Part shown: positions 17,535 to 25,435 of the stretch, piece by piece
Layout: every line of letters begins with the position of its first letter
How positions within the stretch are numbered: position 1 is the stretch's first letter
Source: Acidobacteriota bacterium
GTDB taxonomy: Bacteria; Acidobacteriota; Terriglobia; Bryobacterales; Bryobacteraceae
Assembly: GCA_014584705.1 (NCBI GenBank)
Contig: JACTMJ010000008.1
Coordinates: 159,607-223,606 of the forward strand
Direction of reading: 5' to 3'
DNA length: 64,000 nucleotides
Notes under the pieces: generated by a model
What the model was told of the DNA's origin: nothing
Database searches by the model: none
Seen by the model: the letters and a program-made list of their open reading frames with translations, nothing else
Program-made: the position numbers and the translations under genes

Positions 17535-19421
17535 TCACGCAATTCGGTTGTACCGGTACGCAATCTCGTAGCGGCTGTCTTCCGAGGAGCTGACGTATTC
17601 GCGGGTTTCCCGGTATTGCAGCGGCAGTTTCTCCGGCGGGATCCCGCTGTTGACGTTGACGGAGATGCCGCCGTCGCCTTCCGTTTTGAAGGAACTTGCG
17701 GGTGGCGCCGGGAAATTCGCGTTGGTCAGGCGGTCGAGGTCAATCGCCGAGAGGCCGAACGAGTCCCGAATGATGGGGTCCGCGGGCGCCCATAGCGCGA
17801 CGACGATATCAACGACCAGCGTGATGGCCACCGCAATTCCAGCCACCCATCCCGCGATGGCGCCCAGGCTTGTCAGCTTTGCGATGCCTCCGGCCGCCGT
17901 GATCGCCGCTCCGATGAACTTGGCCTGTTGCTTGATGAGATCGACAAAGAAGTCGGACCGGGACGTAATGAGTTCATTGAATGCGCGGTCGCTGTCAATC
18001 TCGTAACCGGCCATCGAGAGCGCCATCCCGAGGATGGGCTGGTCATGCCGGAAGACGAGACGCGTGATGTCGCGCGAAGTTCCTGAGTCGAATTCCGCAT
18101 CGCGAATGTCCTTGAAGCGCTCGTCCTGCGCCTCGCCAAACGTGCCATCGGCGAAGAGCGCGAATGCAAGGGCCTGGAGACCGACTTCATCCGAACCGAA
18201 CGAGGCCGGCGAGGTTTCCTTGCGCGCCCGGATGCGCTCCGTCACAATCTGGAATCGCGCCGAGGGCGGCTGCAGCACTTGAATGAACTCGCCGTCGGAA
18301 TTCAGGAACGGTCCGAAGGCCGGATTGCCGGTTATGTTCGGCACAAAGACCTGAATCTCACAGAGTCCGGGGAGCATATCCGGAGGCACCCGGAACGTAA
18401 GCCGGTCCTTGACGCGGCAATCCTTCACCAGCACGTTCTCGCCGTTCACCTCCTCGGTGACGGGCGTATCCACGTCGCCAAAGACGTGCGTGGGGACGTC
18501 CGCGAAAACCTGGCCGGTCTCGCGGTTCGTGATTCGGATGGTGGTGTCGGTGCTGAAATAGTTCACGCCCTCCAGCGTCATGCTGTCGCCGGCGGCAACC
18601 TCCACCACGCGCGCGCAGACCGTACCCTGGATGACGCTGCCGGGGCAGTTTGTGGTGCGCACCTGGCACACCACCTGAGGCTGGCCGTTCACGATCTTCG
18701 TTGTGCAATCCTGATGCAATTCGCTTGGCAGGTATTCGCCAAGCGACGGCAGGGGAATGAAGTTCGCCGTACGAATGCCGTTCACGCGGCAGATGCGAAC
18801 CTGGGAAGGGGAGATCTCTCCCGACGGCGGGAATACACGGATCTTCCCGGGCCGCTCCTCGTCGGCGGCGCGCGGATCGCCGAAGATCTCCGCAGCGGCG
18901 CGTTGCTTGATCTCTTCCGTGAGGGCATTCACGAGCACCGATTCACTGATTGGCGTGTCGGGGTCGCTCGGCAGCGTATCGACGAACAGGCGGTTCCGTT
19001 GCCGCTCGGGGAGCTTGTCAACCGCGTCCACCGTGCAGGAAACGATGTCCCTGGAGATTCGTTCCAGCACAGGGAAGGCGGCTGATTCGATCGCGTTGGC
19101 CGGCGCCTTCCCCAGGGTGAAGCGCCGGGCCATGTGAACGATGGATGTAGCCATGGCGCTTGGAACGCGCACGGTCTCGGCAAGCTGAGCCAGCTTCTCT
19201 TTCCGGCGCAGTTTGGGTTTCGCGCCGGCTACAACGGGGATGCACGCGTCTCCCTCTGTTTCCGCGGGCGGACAAGTGCATTCGGCGGGCGGACAGCACG
19301 TGTAGATATGCACGTGCTGGCAGTTTTCGATAGTGATGACGCAGCCACAGGACGTGCCGGTTACGGCGCGGGGGCGCGTTGGGGAGGTGAGACCAACTGT
19401 TTCGGTGTGATTGCAGCCCAT
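17535..19421 (-). CDS. Cys-rich protein of unknown function with TIG-like region and hydrophobic hairpin
   Basis: 628 aa; I do not recognise the family. The N-terminus has no signal peptide but has nine cysteines in the first 60 residues (3, 25, 27, 34, 42, 43, 48, 50, 60) plus His5/36/38, including CGC and CCPPAECTCPP, like a metal or disulfide cluster. The middle holds four more Cys and a beta-rich stretch resembling an IPT/TIG domain (GDSMTLEGVNYFSTDTTIRI). About residues 502-551 form a Gly/Ala-rich hydrophobic hairpin (GAIAGWVAGIAVAITLVV) that could insert in a membrane. The C-terminus is polar, with Tyr-rich YEIAYRYNRIA. The start has GAGAGGGA 8 nt upstream. Codon use matches its neighbours, so it is a real gene. 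Confidence 0.8.
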   Translation of the reverse strand: MGCNHTETVGLTSPTRPRAVTGTSCGCVITIENCQHVHIYTCCPPAECTCPPAETEGDACIPVVAGAKPKLRRKEKLAQLAETVRVPSAMATSIVHMARRFTLGKAPANAIESAAFPVLERISRDIVSCTVDAVDKLPERQRNRLFVDTLPSDPDTPISESVLVNALTEEIKQRAAAEIFGDPRAADEERPGKIRVFPPSGEISPSQVRICRVNGIRTANFIPLPSLGEYLPSELHQDCTTKIVNGQPQVVCQVRTTNCPGSVIQGTVCARVVEVAAGDSMTLEGVNYFSTDTTIRITNRETGQVFADVPTHVFGDVDTPVTEEVNGENVLVKDCRVKDRLTFRVPPDMLPGLCEIQVFVPNITGNPAFGPFLNSDGEFIQVLQPPSARFQIVTERIRARKETSPASFGSDEVGLQALAFALFADGTFGEAQDERFKDIRDAEFDSGTSRDITRLVFRHDQPILGMALSMAGYEIDSDRAFNELITSRSDFFVDLIKQQAKFIGAAITAAGGIAKLTSLGAIAGWVAGIAVAITLVVDIVVALWAPADPIIRDSFGLSAIDLDRLTNANFPAPPASSFKTEGDGGISVNVNSGIPPEKLPLQYRETREYVSSSEDSRYEIAYRYNRIA

Positions 19422-19637
19422 TGGAAAGTCCCTCTCTTAGGACGGAGGCCCATTGAGGCTCGCTTGTGCGGCAACTCCATCCTTCTAATGGTAGAAGCGC
19501 AGTCAAAGAAGGAAATTTGCGGGCGGAAGCGGGATCCGCCGCGTCCAACTTGTAAACTTTTCACTCCGCTGGCCGCCGACGCCGAGTGAAGCGCGCCAAC
19601 CGGCATCTGGTAATCTGAGGATAGTCAAGGGCTCCAC

Positions 19638-20186
19638 ATGACGAACGAACTTGCAGTACTGCGCGCGGATGTAAATCTGTTCGAGAGGATCGACCAGGAC
19701 AATACGGACCTTCTGAAAGACAGTGTGCTCACCACCACGCTGGACATGGCCGTCAACTGGGCGAGAAGCAATAGCATCTGGCCGATGCTCTTCGGGCTTG
19801 CCTGTTGCGCGATCGAGATGATGGCGATGTCGGCTTCCCGCTTCGATATTGCGCGTTTCGGTGCGGAGGTGTTTCGCGGTTCGCCGCGCCAAGCGGATCT
19901 GATGATCATCGCCGGGCGCGTTTCGAACAAGATGGCACCCGTGATCCGGCAACTCTACCAGCAGATGCCGGAGCCGAAGTGGGTGATTTCGATGGGCGCG
20001 TGCGCCACGTCCACGGGCGTGTTCAGCAACTATGCCCTGGTGCCCGTGAACCAGATCATCCCCGTGGATGTCTATGTACCCGGCTGCCCGCCGCGCCCGG
20101 AACAGTTGATCTACGGGATCATGATGCTGCAAAAGAAGATCCAGAGCGAGCGCGGAACCATAAAGCGCGTTTTGAATATCGATTAG
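19638..20186 (+). CDS. nuoB: NADH-quinone oxidoreductase subunit B
   Basis: 182 aa, NuoB/PSST family, the subunit carrying the N2 [4Fe-4S] cluster of complex I. The four ligand cysteines are visible: Cys56-Cys57 ([11 protein letters not shown]), Cys122 ([10 protein letters not shown]) and Cys150 ([12 protein letters not shown]). [19 protein letters not shown] is also family-specific. AAGGG lies about 7 nt before the ATG. No other nuo gene flanks it: upstream is a divergent gene of unknown function, downstream a convergent lipoprotein. This copy is therefore detached from a nuo operon. Confidence 0.95.
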   Translation: MTNELAVLRADVNLFERIDQDNTDLLKDSVLTTTLDMAVNWARSNSIWPMLFGLACCAIEMMAMSASRFDIARFGAEVFRGSPRQADLMIIAGRVSNKMAPVIRQLYQQMPEPKWVISMGACATSTGVFSNYALVPVNQIIPVDVYVPGCPPRPEQLIYGIMMLQKKIQSERGTIKRVLNID

Positions 20187-20194
20187 CGGGGAGC

Positions 20195-20210
20195 CTGGCC
20201 GCGCGGCCGG
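20195..20210. terminator. GC hairpin after nuoB
   Basis: GGCC-GCGC-GGCC core (20197-20208), extended by outer pairs at 20195-20196/20209-20210. It abuts the TAG stop of the convergent lipoprotein gene. Small, and lacking a U-tract. Confidence 0.35.
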
Positions 20211-21017
20211 CTAAGGCGCTGGCTCCGGACCGCCGAACCGAATGCTGGTCTCCGCACCGAACCGCTTGTAGTTCGTGAACGCCACCGTGAGGCGCACCCG
20301 CTGGCGACCGGAGCGGAACGGGAGTTCGTCGTCGGCGTAGGTGATGGCCGGCATCCAATGACCGTCGATTTTTTCCCGCTGCGTGGTGAAGTGCGGGAAG
20401 AGATTCTCCGACTTGGCCGCACGGATTTCCGGGACCGCCTTGCCGCTCGCCCGCACGATTTCTTCGTCCCGCTTGCTCACCCAGAGTAGCCCCTCAAAGA
20501 AGCGCATTCCTTCGAGCTCGTTCCGCGGGCTCACGTCGAGCACCCAGCAATCTTCGCTGTCGATCCGGTCCGCGCCGCGAGAGCGGATTCGATAGAGCCA
20601 GAGCACGTCCTCCGTGAAGAGAAAGTTCTGAATCTCGCGGACGTCGTGGAAATCCTCCTCGGTAAGGCGGATGCGGGTGAGGGCATTCACGGGCGGCGAG
20701 ACGAGGACTTCGCTGCGTTCCCCGCTTTGCGAGAAGATGACGTCGCGAACCTCCCGATAGAGACCGGCGCGGCGGCCGTTCGGGGCGATTTCCTCAAAGC
20801 GGAAGTCCTGGCGGAAAGTGTATTGATCCCGCAATTCACGGATCAGCGTCTCCTTGCGGGCGACGCGGCGCGCCAGGTCTCGCGGGACGGCTTGGCTTGG
20901 CGCGCCAACGCCCGGCTGATCGGAGCCCGGCCGATCAGAACCCAGACGATCAGAACCCGGTGCGGAAACGGAGGCGCACGCGAGCACCAATGCTAAGATA
21001 GGCGCGTATTTCCGCAT
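20211..21017 (-). CDS. Predicted lipoprotein, LolA/RseB-like fold, unknown role
   Basis: 268 aa. The N-terminus MRKYAPILALVLACAS ends in a lipobox (VLAC, Cys14), so it is probably lipidated. Next comes a short tandem repeat GSD-RL-GSD-RP-GSD-QP. The mature part is beta-rich (DFRFEEI, LYREVRDVIFSQSGERSEVLV, SEDCWVLDVSP, LLWVSKRDEEIVRASG, LPFRSGRQRVRLTVAFTNYKRF). The spacing recalls outer-membrane lipoprotein-sorting or RseB-type half-barrels, but no diagnostic motif proves it. The chosen ATG overlaps the ATG of the divergent CPBP gene within one CATG. An upstream in-frame start exists but would bury the signal peptide. Confidence 0.75.
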   Translation of the reverse strand: MRKYAPILALVLACASVSAPGSDRLGSDRPGSDQPGVGAPSQAVPRDLARRVARKETLIRELRDQYTFRQDFRFEEIAPNGRRAGLYREVRDVIFSQSGERSEVLVSPPVNALTRIRLTEEDFHDVREIQNFLFTEDVLWLYRIRSRGADRIDSEDCWVLDVSPRNELEGMRFFEGLLWVSKRDEEIVRASGKAVPEIRAAKSENLFPHFTTQREKIDGHWMPAITYADDELPFRSGRQRVRLTVAFTNYKRFGAETSIRFGGPEPAP

Positions 21018-22026
21018 GCAAGTTCCCATTGCGATTCCGGCAAGCCTGCGCGTGACGCTGGCGGTTGTCTGGCTGGCGGCCGCCGCGGCGGCATGGCTCC
21101 TTTTGCCCAAGAATATCTCCCTTGGCGTGCGATTGCCATTCCTGTTGGCGGCATGCGTGGAGATTGCCTTCTATCTCGCACCGGGATGGGAGGCGCTGCG
21201 GAACAGCCTGGTGCGGCGCTTCCCGCCATGGCAACTGGCGGGGTTGCTGTGGCTCTCGGCAATCGTCCCGTACGCGATCTACAGCGTGGGTACCGGGACG
21301 GGCAGCTTTGCCGGCGCACTCGCGCTGCTCGCGCTCACCGGTGCGGCGGCGGGCTGGTATGCCCTGCTGCGCGCGCGCCAGGGGCCGGCGGGGCTGTTCG
21401 CGGATCTGGGTTTTCTCACCCTGATGGGCGCGGTGATGCTGGGCGGCGTGTTCACCTGGATTTACCCGGATGCCGCGGAGCGCCTGCAGGCGCAGTTCCT
21501 GGGACGGGTGATGTGGATTCGCCTGGGCGTTCTGGCGGCATTGCTCCTGCGGCGGATGGAAGGAACGGGCTTCGGATTCTGGCCCTCCGCGCGGGAGTGG
21601 CGGGTGGGCGTGCTCGCCTTCGTGCTGCTGATGCCGCTGCTGCTGGGGCTGGGGTGGGCGCTCGACTTCTTTACGATCCGCGAGTGGACACGGCCCGCCT
21701 GGCAGATGGGCCTGATCGCCGCCGGGAGTTTTCTGGGCTTTCTCTGGGTGGTGGCGCTTTCCGAGGAATTCTTTCTGCGCGGTTTACTGCAGCAATGGGC
21801 CTCCGTGTGGACGGGATCCGCATGGCGGGGATTGGCCATCGCAACCCTGGTGAGCGGGGCGGTGCATCTGCCGTTCGGCGGACAATTCCCCAACTGGAAA
21901 TTCGCCGCGCTGGCGGCGGTGGCGCATTTGGGATACGGGATCGCCTTCCAGAAAGGGAAAGGCGTGCGTGCGGCGATGGTGACGCACGCGCTGGTGGTGA
22001 CGGTGTGGCGGGTGTTCCTGCGGTAA
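21016..22026 (+). CDS. CPBP-family intramembrane glutamic endopeptidase (CAAX protease/Abi-like)
   Basis: 336 aa with about eight transmembrane segments. The C-terminal half carries the CPBP/Rce1 signature: motif 1 SEEFFLRG (Glu250-Glu251, Arg255), motif 2 SGAVHLPFG (His284), motif 3 MVTHALVVTVWRV (His324). These residues form the glutamate protease site in the membrane. Bacterial members process peptides or protect from bacteriocins, but the substrate here is unknown. The ATG shares the palindrome GCATGC with the divergent lipoprotein start, leaving no intergenic DNA. Confidence 0.88.
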   Translation: MQVPIAIPASLRVTLAVVWLAAAAAAWLLLPKNISLGVRLPFLLAACVEIAFYLAPGWEALRNSLVRRFPPWQLAGLLWLSAIVPYAIYSVGTGTGSFAGALALLALTGAAAGWYALLRARQGPAGLFADLGFLTLMGAVMLGGVFTWIYPDAAERLQAQFLGRVMWIRLGVLAALLLRRMEGTGFGFWPSAREWRVGVLAFVLLMPLLLGLGWALDFFTIREWTRPAWQMGLIAAGSFLGFLWVVALSEEFFLRGLLQQWASVWTGSAWRGLAIATLVSGAVHLPFGGQFPNWKFAALAAVAHLGYGIAFQKGKGVRAAMVTHALVVTVWRVFLR

Positions 22027-22085
22027 CGCTCCCTGCGGCTTTCCTGACGTGGCGGACAGCCCGATTCCCCTTGCAGATGTCTTCC

Positions 22086-22116
22086 TTAACAGGGATGCCC
22101 GTATCTTTTTTATACT
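22086..22116 (+). promoter_or_regulatory. Promoter-like TTAACA ... TATACT ahead of the small gene at 22123
   Basis: A -35-like TTAACA (22086-22091), 19-nt spacer and a good -10 TATACT (22111-22116), set in a T-rich patch. The -10 ends only 6 nt before the ATG, and no Shine-Dalgarno sequence fits between, so the transcript would be leaderless. Based on consensus only. Confidence 0.45.
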
Positions 22117-22122
22117 GACAGC

Positions 22123-22503
22123 ATGGAATTGCGGCTGGAAATGGAATCGACCGGACGTCTGCATTGCCACTTTACGCAGCGGGAGCAGACCACCAGCTTC
22201 AGTGCCTATGACGGCCATGCCGCACTGTCTTCGCTAAGAGCCGCAACCGACGATTTGCTCCAGTTCGGCCGGGGTGAGTGCGAATGGCCGATGGCGACAG
22301 GAAGCTATCGGCTGCTCTTTCGCCAGGCGGAAGACGACACCGTGCGGATCGCCGTGCTCTGGGCCAACGGGATTGTCACCGGCTGGGAGCACATTCTATG
22401 GAGCGAGTGCGACGCTACCGAGTGGACGGGGATGGTGTGCGACGCCATGGCTGCGCTGAGCGGGCGCCTTGATGCCAGCGCGCCGGGTTCCGCCGCGGGA
22501 TAA
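22123..22503 (+). CDS. Small conserved-looking protein of unknown function
   Basis: 126 aa, no signal peptide or membrane segment. I do not recognise it. The fold looks alpha/beta: a beta-rich start (MELRLEMESTGRLHCHF), a central helix (AALSSLRAATDDLLQFG), then a beta hairpin (TGSYRLLFRQAEDDTVRIAVLW) rich in Trp (WANGIVTGWEHILWSECDATEW). The acidic, Trp-containing half suggests a binding protein rather than an enzyme. Its own promoter-like sequence lies directly upstream. The stop overlaps the leader of the following heparinase gene by some 60 nt spacing. Confidence 0.65.
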   Translation: MELRLEMESTGRLHCHFTQREQTTSFSAYDGHAALSSLRAATDDLLQFGRGECEWPMATGSYRLLFRQAEDDTVRIAVLWANGIVTGWEHILWSECDATEWTGMVCDAMAALSGRLDASAPGSAAG

Positions 22504-22567
22504 TCCTCTCGCGAGTTCGATACACTCGGAGTTCCGCGTTACCGCGCGGATCCACGCTGAGGAAAAC

Positions 22568-24871
22568 ATGAACTCCACGCCGCTGAGCCGGAGAAACATT
22601 CTGGCCTCCACTCTGAGTGTGCCCGCCGCCGGGCTTCTTGCACCGAATCCGGCATCCGCAAGGGCGGAAACGAACGACAGAAGCACCTACACGGTGGTGA
22701 CACCCGGCACCCACCCCGGCATCATCTTTAGCGCCGCCGAACTTCCGGCTCTGCGCAGGCGCGCCCAGGGGACGGGGCTGGCGGCCGAGGCCTATCAGCG
22801 CGTCCGCGCAATGGCGAACGAACCGATAGACGCGAATTTGGAATTGAAAGACCTCGTGGGGAGGCGCGGTGTCGCACTCGCCGCCGCCCTCGAAGCGACG
22901 GCGCTGGTGTACCAGATCGAAGAGGACCGGAGCGCCGCCGAAAGGGCGATCGCGCTCTTCGAGAAGATCGCCCTGGGTGTGGACTCCGCCGCATTCTTCA
23001 AGCAGGTTGATAGCGACTTCTTCGCGACCGAGCATTGGCCGAAAGCCCTGGCCTTCGCATGGGACTGGCTCTACTCCGCGATCCCCAAAGTGCGGCGCGC
23101 GCCCTTGCTGGCGGGGCTGGAAGGCTGGTCCGCCGCACTCTACCAGCACACGAATGCGTGGTGGTGGAAAGAAGCCACCTACAACTGCGGAGCGATTCCC
23201 GTGGGTGCGCACGGCCTGCTATTGACCGCGATTCGGGGCGAGAGCAAGCATCCGCAATGGGAACACTGGTTCGCGGAGGCGCTGCGGAAGATGAGCCGGA
23301 ACTATTTTCCGCTCACCTGGCGCGACAACGGCCTGTGCAATGAGGGCCCGGGGTACGCGCACTATCACAAGAATTGCACGCAGTTCGCGGATGCGCTCCG
23401 CCGCACGGGCGGGCCGGATTGGCTCGCAACCTCGGGCGCGGTGAATGCGATGCACTATCTGCGCCATCAATGGATGCCGCAAGGCCGCTGCGCGACGGTG
23501 GGCGATAACACGGAGTATGGCCGCCGCGTGTTTCAGGCGATCTATTTGCTGGGCATCCGCGAAATGCGGGACGCGGCGGGATTGTGGACCTTTGAGAAGT
23601 ACGCGGATCGCCGCCGCACCGAAGCGTTCCTGCAATTCCTCTACTGTCCCGACGACCTGAAACCCGTCTCGCCAGCCGAACTCCGGTTGCCGACCTCGCA
23701 CTACTTCGAGTTCGACAGGAATCGCGCGGGCTACCTGTTCGCGCGCAGCGAATGGGGGAGCGAGCGGGCGCATTGGTTCGCTTTCTCGACACGCTACGAA
23801 AATGCCAACCACGCCCACTACGACATGAACAGCTTCGCGTTCACGGCGTTCGGCGAAGAGTTCGCGGCGCACACGAACATCTACCCATACCAGGACCCGC
23901 TGCACGGGGCCGACCTCGAACACAACATCGTCATCATCGACGAAGGCGGCATGGCCGTGGCCGATAACCCCGGCTCGGCGGGCGACGACGGTTCCATTCT
24001 TGGCTATCTCACGGGCTGCGGCACGGGGGAGTTCGCCGACTATGTTCGCGGCGATGCGCGCCGCTCCTATGCGGACCGTTCCGTCCGTACGGACAAGCCC
24101 GCGATCCAAGCCGATCGCGCCGCCGTCTTCGTGAAGGCGGGGCCGAACCCCTACGTGGTGCTGGCGGACGATATCCGAAAGGATGACGCGGAGCACGACT
24201 ACCGCTGGCAGTGGTACACCATGGCGCACGAGATCGCGGGCGAAGGCACCGTGGCGAAGCCGTTCCGCATCCGAGGGAAAGCGGCGCGTTGCAAGATTGC
24301 GTTTCTCGCGCCGGAGCAACCCCGCTTTGAGTTCCAGGTAGTGCCGAACAAAGAGCCGCGGCGAACGGACCGCTGGGGTCTGCTTCGCGTCCACCTGCGC
24401 TCGGTCTCCGCGCACTATTTTGCTATCGGAATCGCCTGGGACGACGGCGCGGCGGAGCCCTCGGTGGAGCCTGGCCCGGCTGTTTCCGGCGCGTCCGGGG
24501 CGAAGAGCCTGCTTGTGAAAGGGGACGGATTTGAAGACCTGATCGTCTGGCAACCGGGAGCAACGGGCAGACTCATTCGCTGCGGCGAGTGGGAATCGGA
24601 CGGGCTCATGACGGTTGTACGAGGCCCCATCGGTGGCCAGCCCACGGCCTACCTTCTGGGAGATGGCACAACTCTCCGCCGGGGCGGCCTCTCCCTGGTG
24701 GATGCGACGTCGGTCTGTTCCGTGAGCGCTGATGGAGGCCACGTGGTGGTGTCGCCGGCGCGGCGAGCGGAGGCCGGTGAAGAGCCGATTCGCCCCTCGG
24801 GCGGGTTTTGGAAACCGACGCCAAGCGCGGAAATCCGCGATGCGTGGGGTCCCATCCCGAGACGGGTTTGA
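22568..24871 (+). CDS. Tat-exported heparinase II/III-family protein
   Basis: 767 aa. The N-terminus has a Tat-type signal (SRRNILASTL, then an Ala-rich core to about residue 35). An alpha/alpha toroid of about 320 residues follows (THPGIIFSAAELPALRRRA; WPKALAFAWDWLYSAIP; EGPGYAHYHKNCTQFADALRR). The C-terminal beta-sandwich begins near LFARSEWGSERAHWFAFSTR and carries the catalytic-type NANHAHYDMNSFAFTAFGEEF. Family enzymes cleave uronic-acid polysaccharides by beta-elimination. GAGGAAAAC just before the ATG fixes the start. The substrate is unproven. Confidence 0.85.
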   Translation: MNSTPLSRRNILASTLSVPAAGLLAPNPASARAETNDRSTYTVVTPGTHPGIIFSAAELPALRRRAQGTGLAAEAYQRVRAMANEPIDANLELKDLVGRRGVALAAALEATALVYQIEEDRSAAERAIALFEKIALGVDSAAFFKQVDSDFFATEHWPKALAFAWDWLYSAIPKVRRAPLLAGLEGWSAALYQHTNAWWWKEATYNCGAIPVGAHGLLLTAIRGESKHPQWEHWFAEALRKMSRNYFPLTWRDNGLCNEGPGYAHYHKNCTQFADALRRTGGPDWLATSGAVNAMHYLRHQWMPQGRCATVGDNTEYGRRVFQAIYLLGIREMRDAAGLWTFEKYADRRRTEAFLQFLYCPDDLKPVSPAELRLPTSHYFEFDRNRAGYLFARSEWGSERAHWFAFSTRYENANHAHYDMNSFAFTAFGEEFAAHTNIYPYQDPLHGADLEHNIVIIDEGGMAVADNPGSAGDDGSILGYLTGCGTGEFADYVRGDARRSYADRSVRTDKPAIQADRAAVFVKAGPNPYVVLADDIRKDDAEHDYRWQWYTMAHEIAGEGTVAKPFRIRGKAARCKIAFLAPEQPRFEFQVVPNKEPRRTDRWGLLRVHLRSVSAHYFAIGIAWDDGAAEPSVEPGPAVSGASGAKSLLVKGDGFEDLIVWQPGATGRLIRCGEWESDGLMTVVRGPIGGQPTAYLLGDGTTLRRGGLSLVDATSVCSVSADGGHVVVSPARRAEAGEEPIRPSGGFWKPTPSAEIRDAWGPIPRRV

Positions 24872-24944
24872 GCGGGTTCCGGGCCCGGCGGGATGCCGGA
24901 CGAAGGGCACTAATCATTGCGGCGCGCTTGGGCGGAAATGCGAC

Positions 24945-25382
24945 CTATTCGTCTTCCTCTTTCCAAGGTAGTCCGCGCATCAAACCTTCCGCCAGGAGTT
25001 GGGCGCGGGTAGCCGCGACCGGGTTCACCCGGTCCCAAGCCGGGCATTGCGGGCAGGAAGTCCCCTCGGCATAGTCAATGCCTTCTTCGTGAGGGCAGCC
25101 GGCAATGGCCTTCAACATGGCCACGCTGGCCGCGGCATGTTCTTCCATGAGAGCGAGAACGCGCTTACGGACGGAGAGATCGTCCCGAATATCGCCGCCG
25201 GCCGTGAAGATCCGCTCAAGGATCACCGCTTCGACGCCTTCCGCGCGTTGTAGGCCGATGGCGACCTTGGTGGCATGGGTATCGTCCGGTCCGTAGTAGG
25301 CGACGGTGAGAATCGGGTAGCCGCGAAAGCCGCGCTTCGCTTTTTTCCAGACGGGATCTTCAGATTTTTTCCGAAAGCGCAT
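24945..25382 (-). CDS. Small protein of unknown function with Cys motif
   Basis: 145 aa, basic N-terminus (MRFRKKSEDPVWKKAKRGFRG), no signal peptide. The central part is alpha/beta (YPILTVAYYGPDDTHATKVAIGL) and looks like a domain acting on protein or nucleotide ligands. A C-terminal cluster IAGCPHEEGIDYAEGTSCPQCPAW holds Cys-Pro-His and Cys-x-x-Cys (three Cys plus His), which could bind zinc. I do not recognise the family. GAAGGAAC precedes the ATG. It is read in the same direction as the SulP gene upstream and may be expressed separately; the gap to SulP is 53 bp. Confidence 0.7.
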   Translation of the reverse strand: MRFRKKSEDPVWKKAKRGFRGYPILTVAYYGPDDTHATKVAIGLQRAEGVEAVILERIFTAGGDIRDDLSVRKRVLALMEEHAAASVAMLKAIAGCPHEEGIDYAEGTSCPQCPAWDRVNPVAATRAQLLAEGLMRGLPWKEEDE

Positions 25383-25435
25383 GTTCCTTCTCTACCACGG
25401 AGAGACGATGATCGGGGACAATCCGCACACGCGGC

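Noticed and set aside
23219..24910. Long minus-strand frame antisense to the heparinase gene
   Set aside because: Arg/Ala-rich translation without any domain; the heparinase frame is clearly coding.
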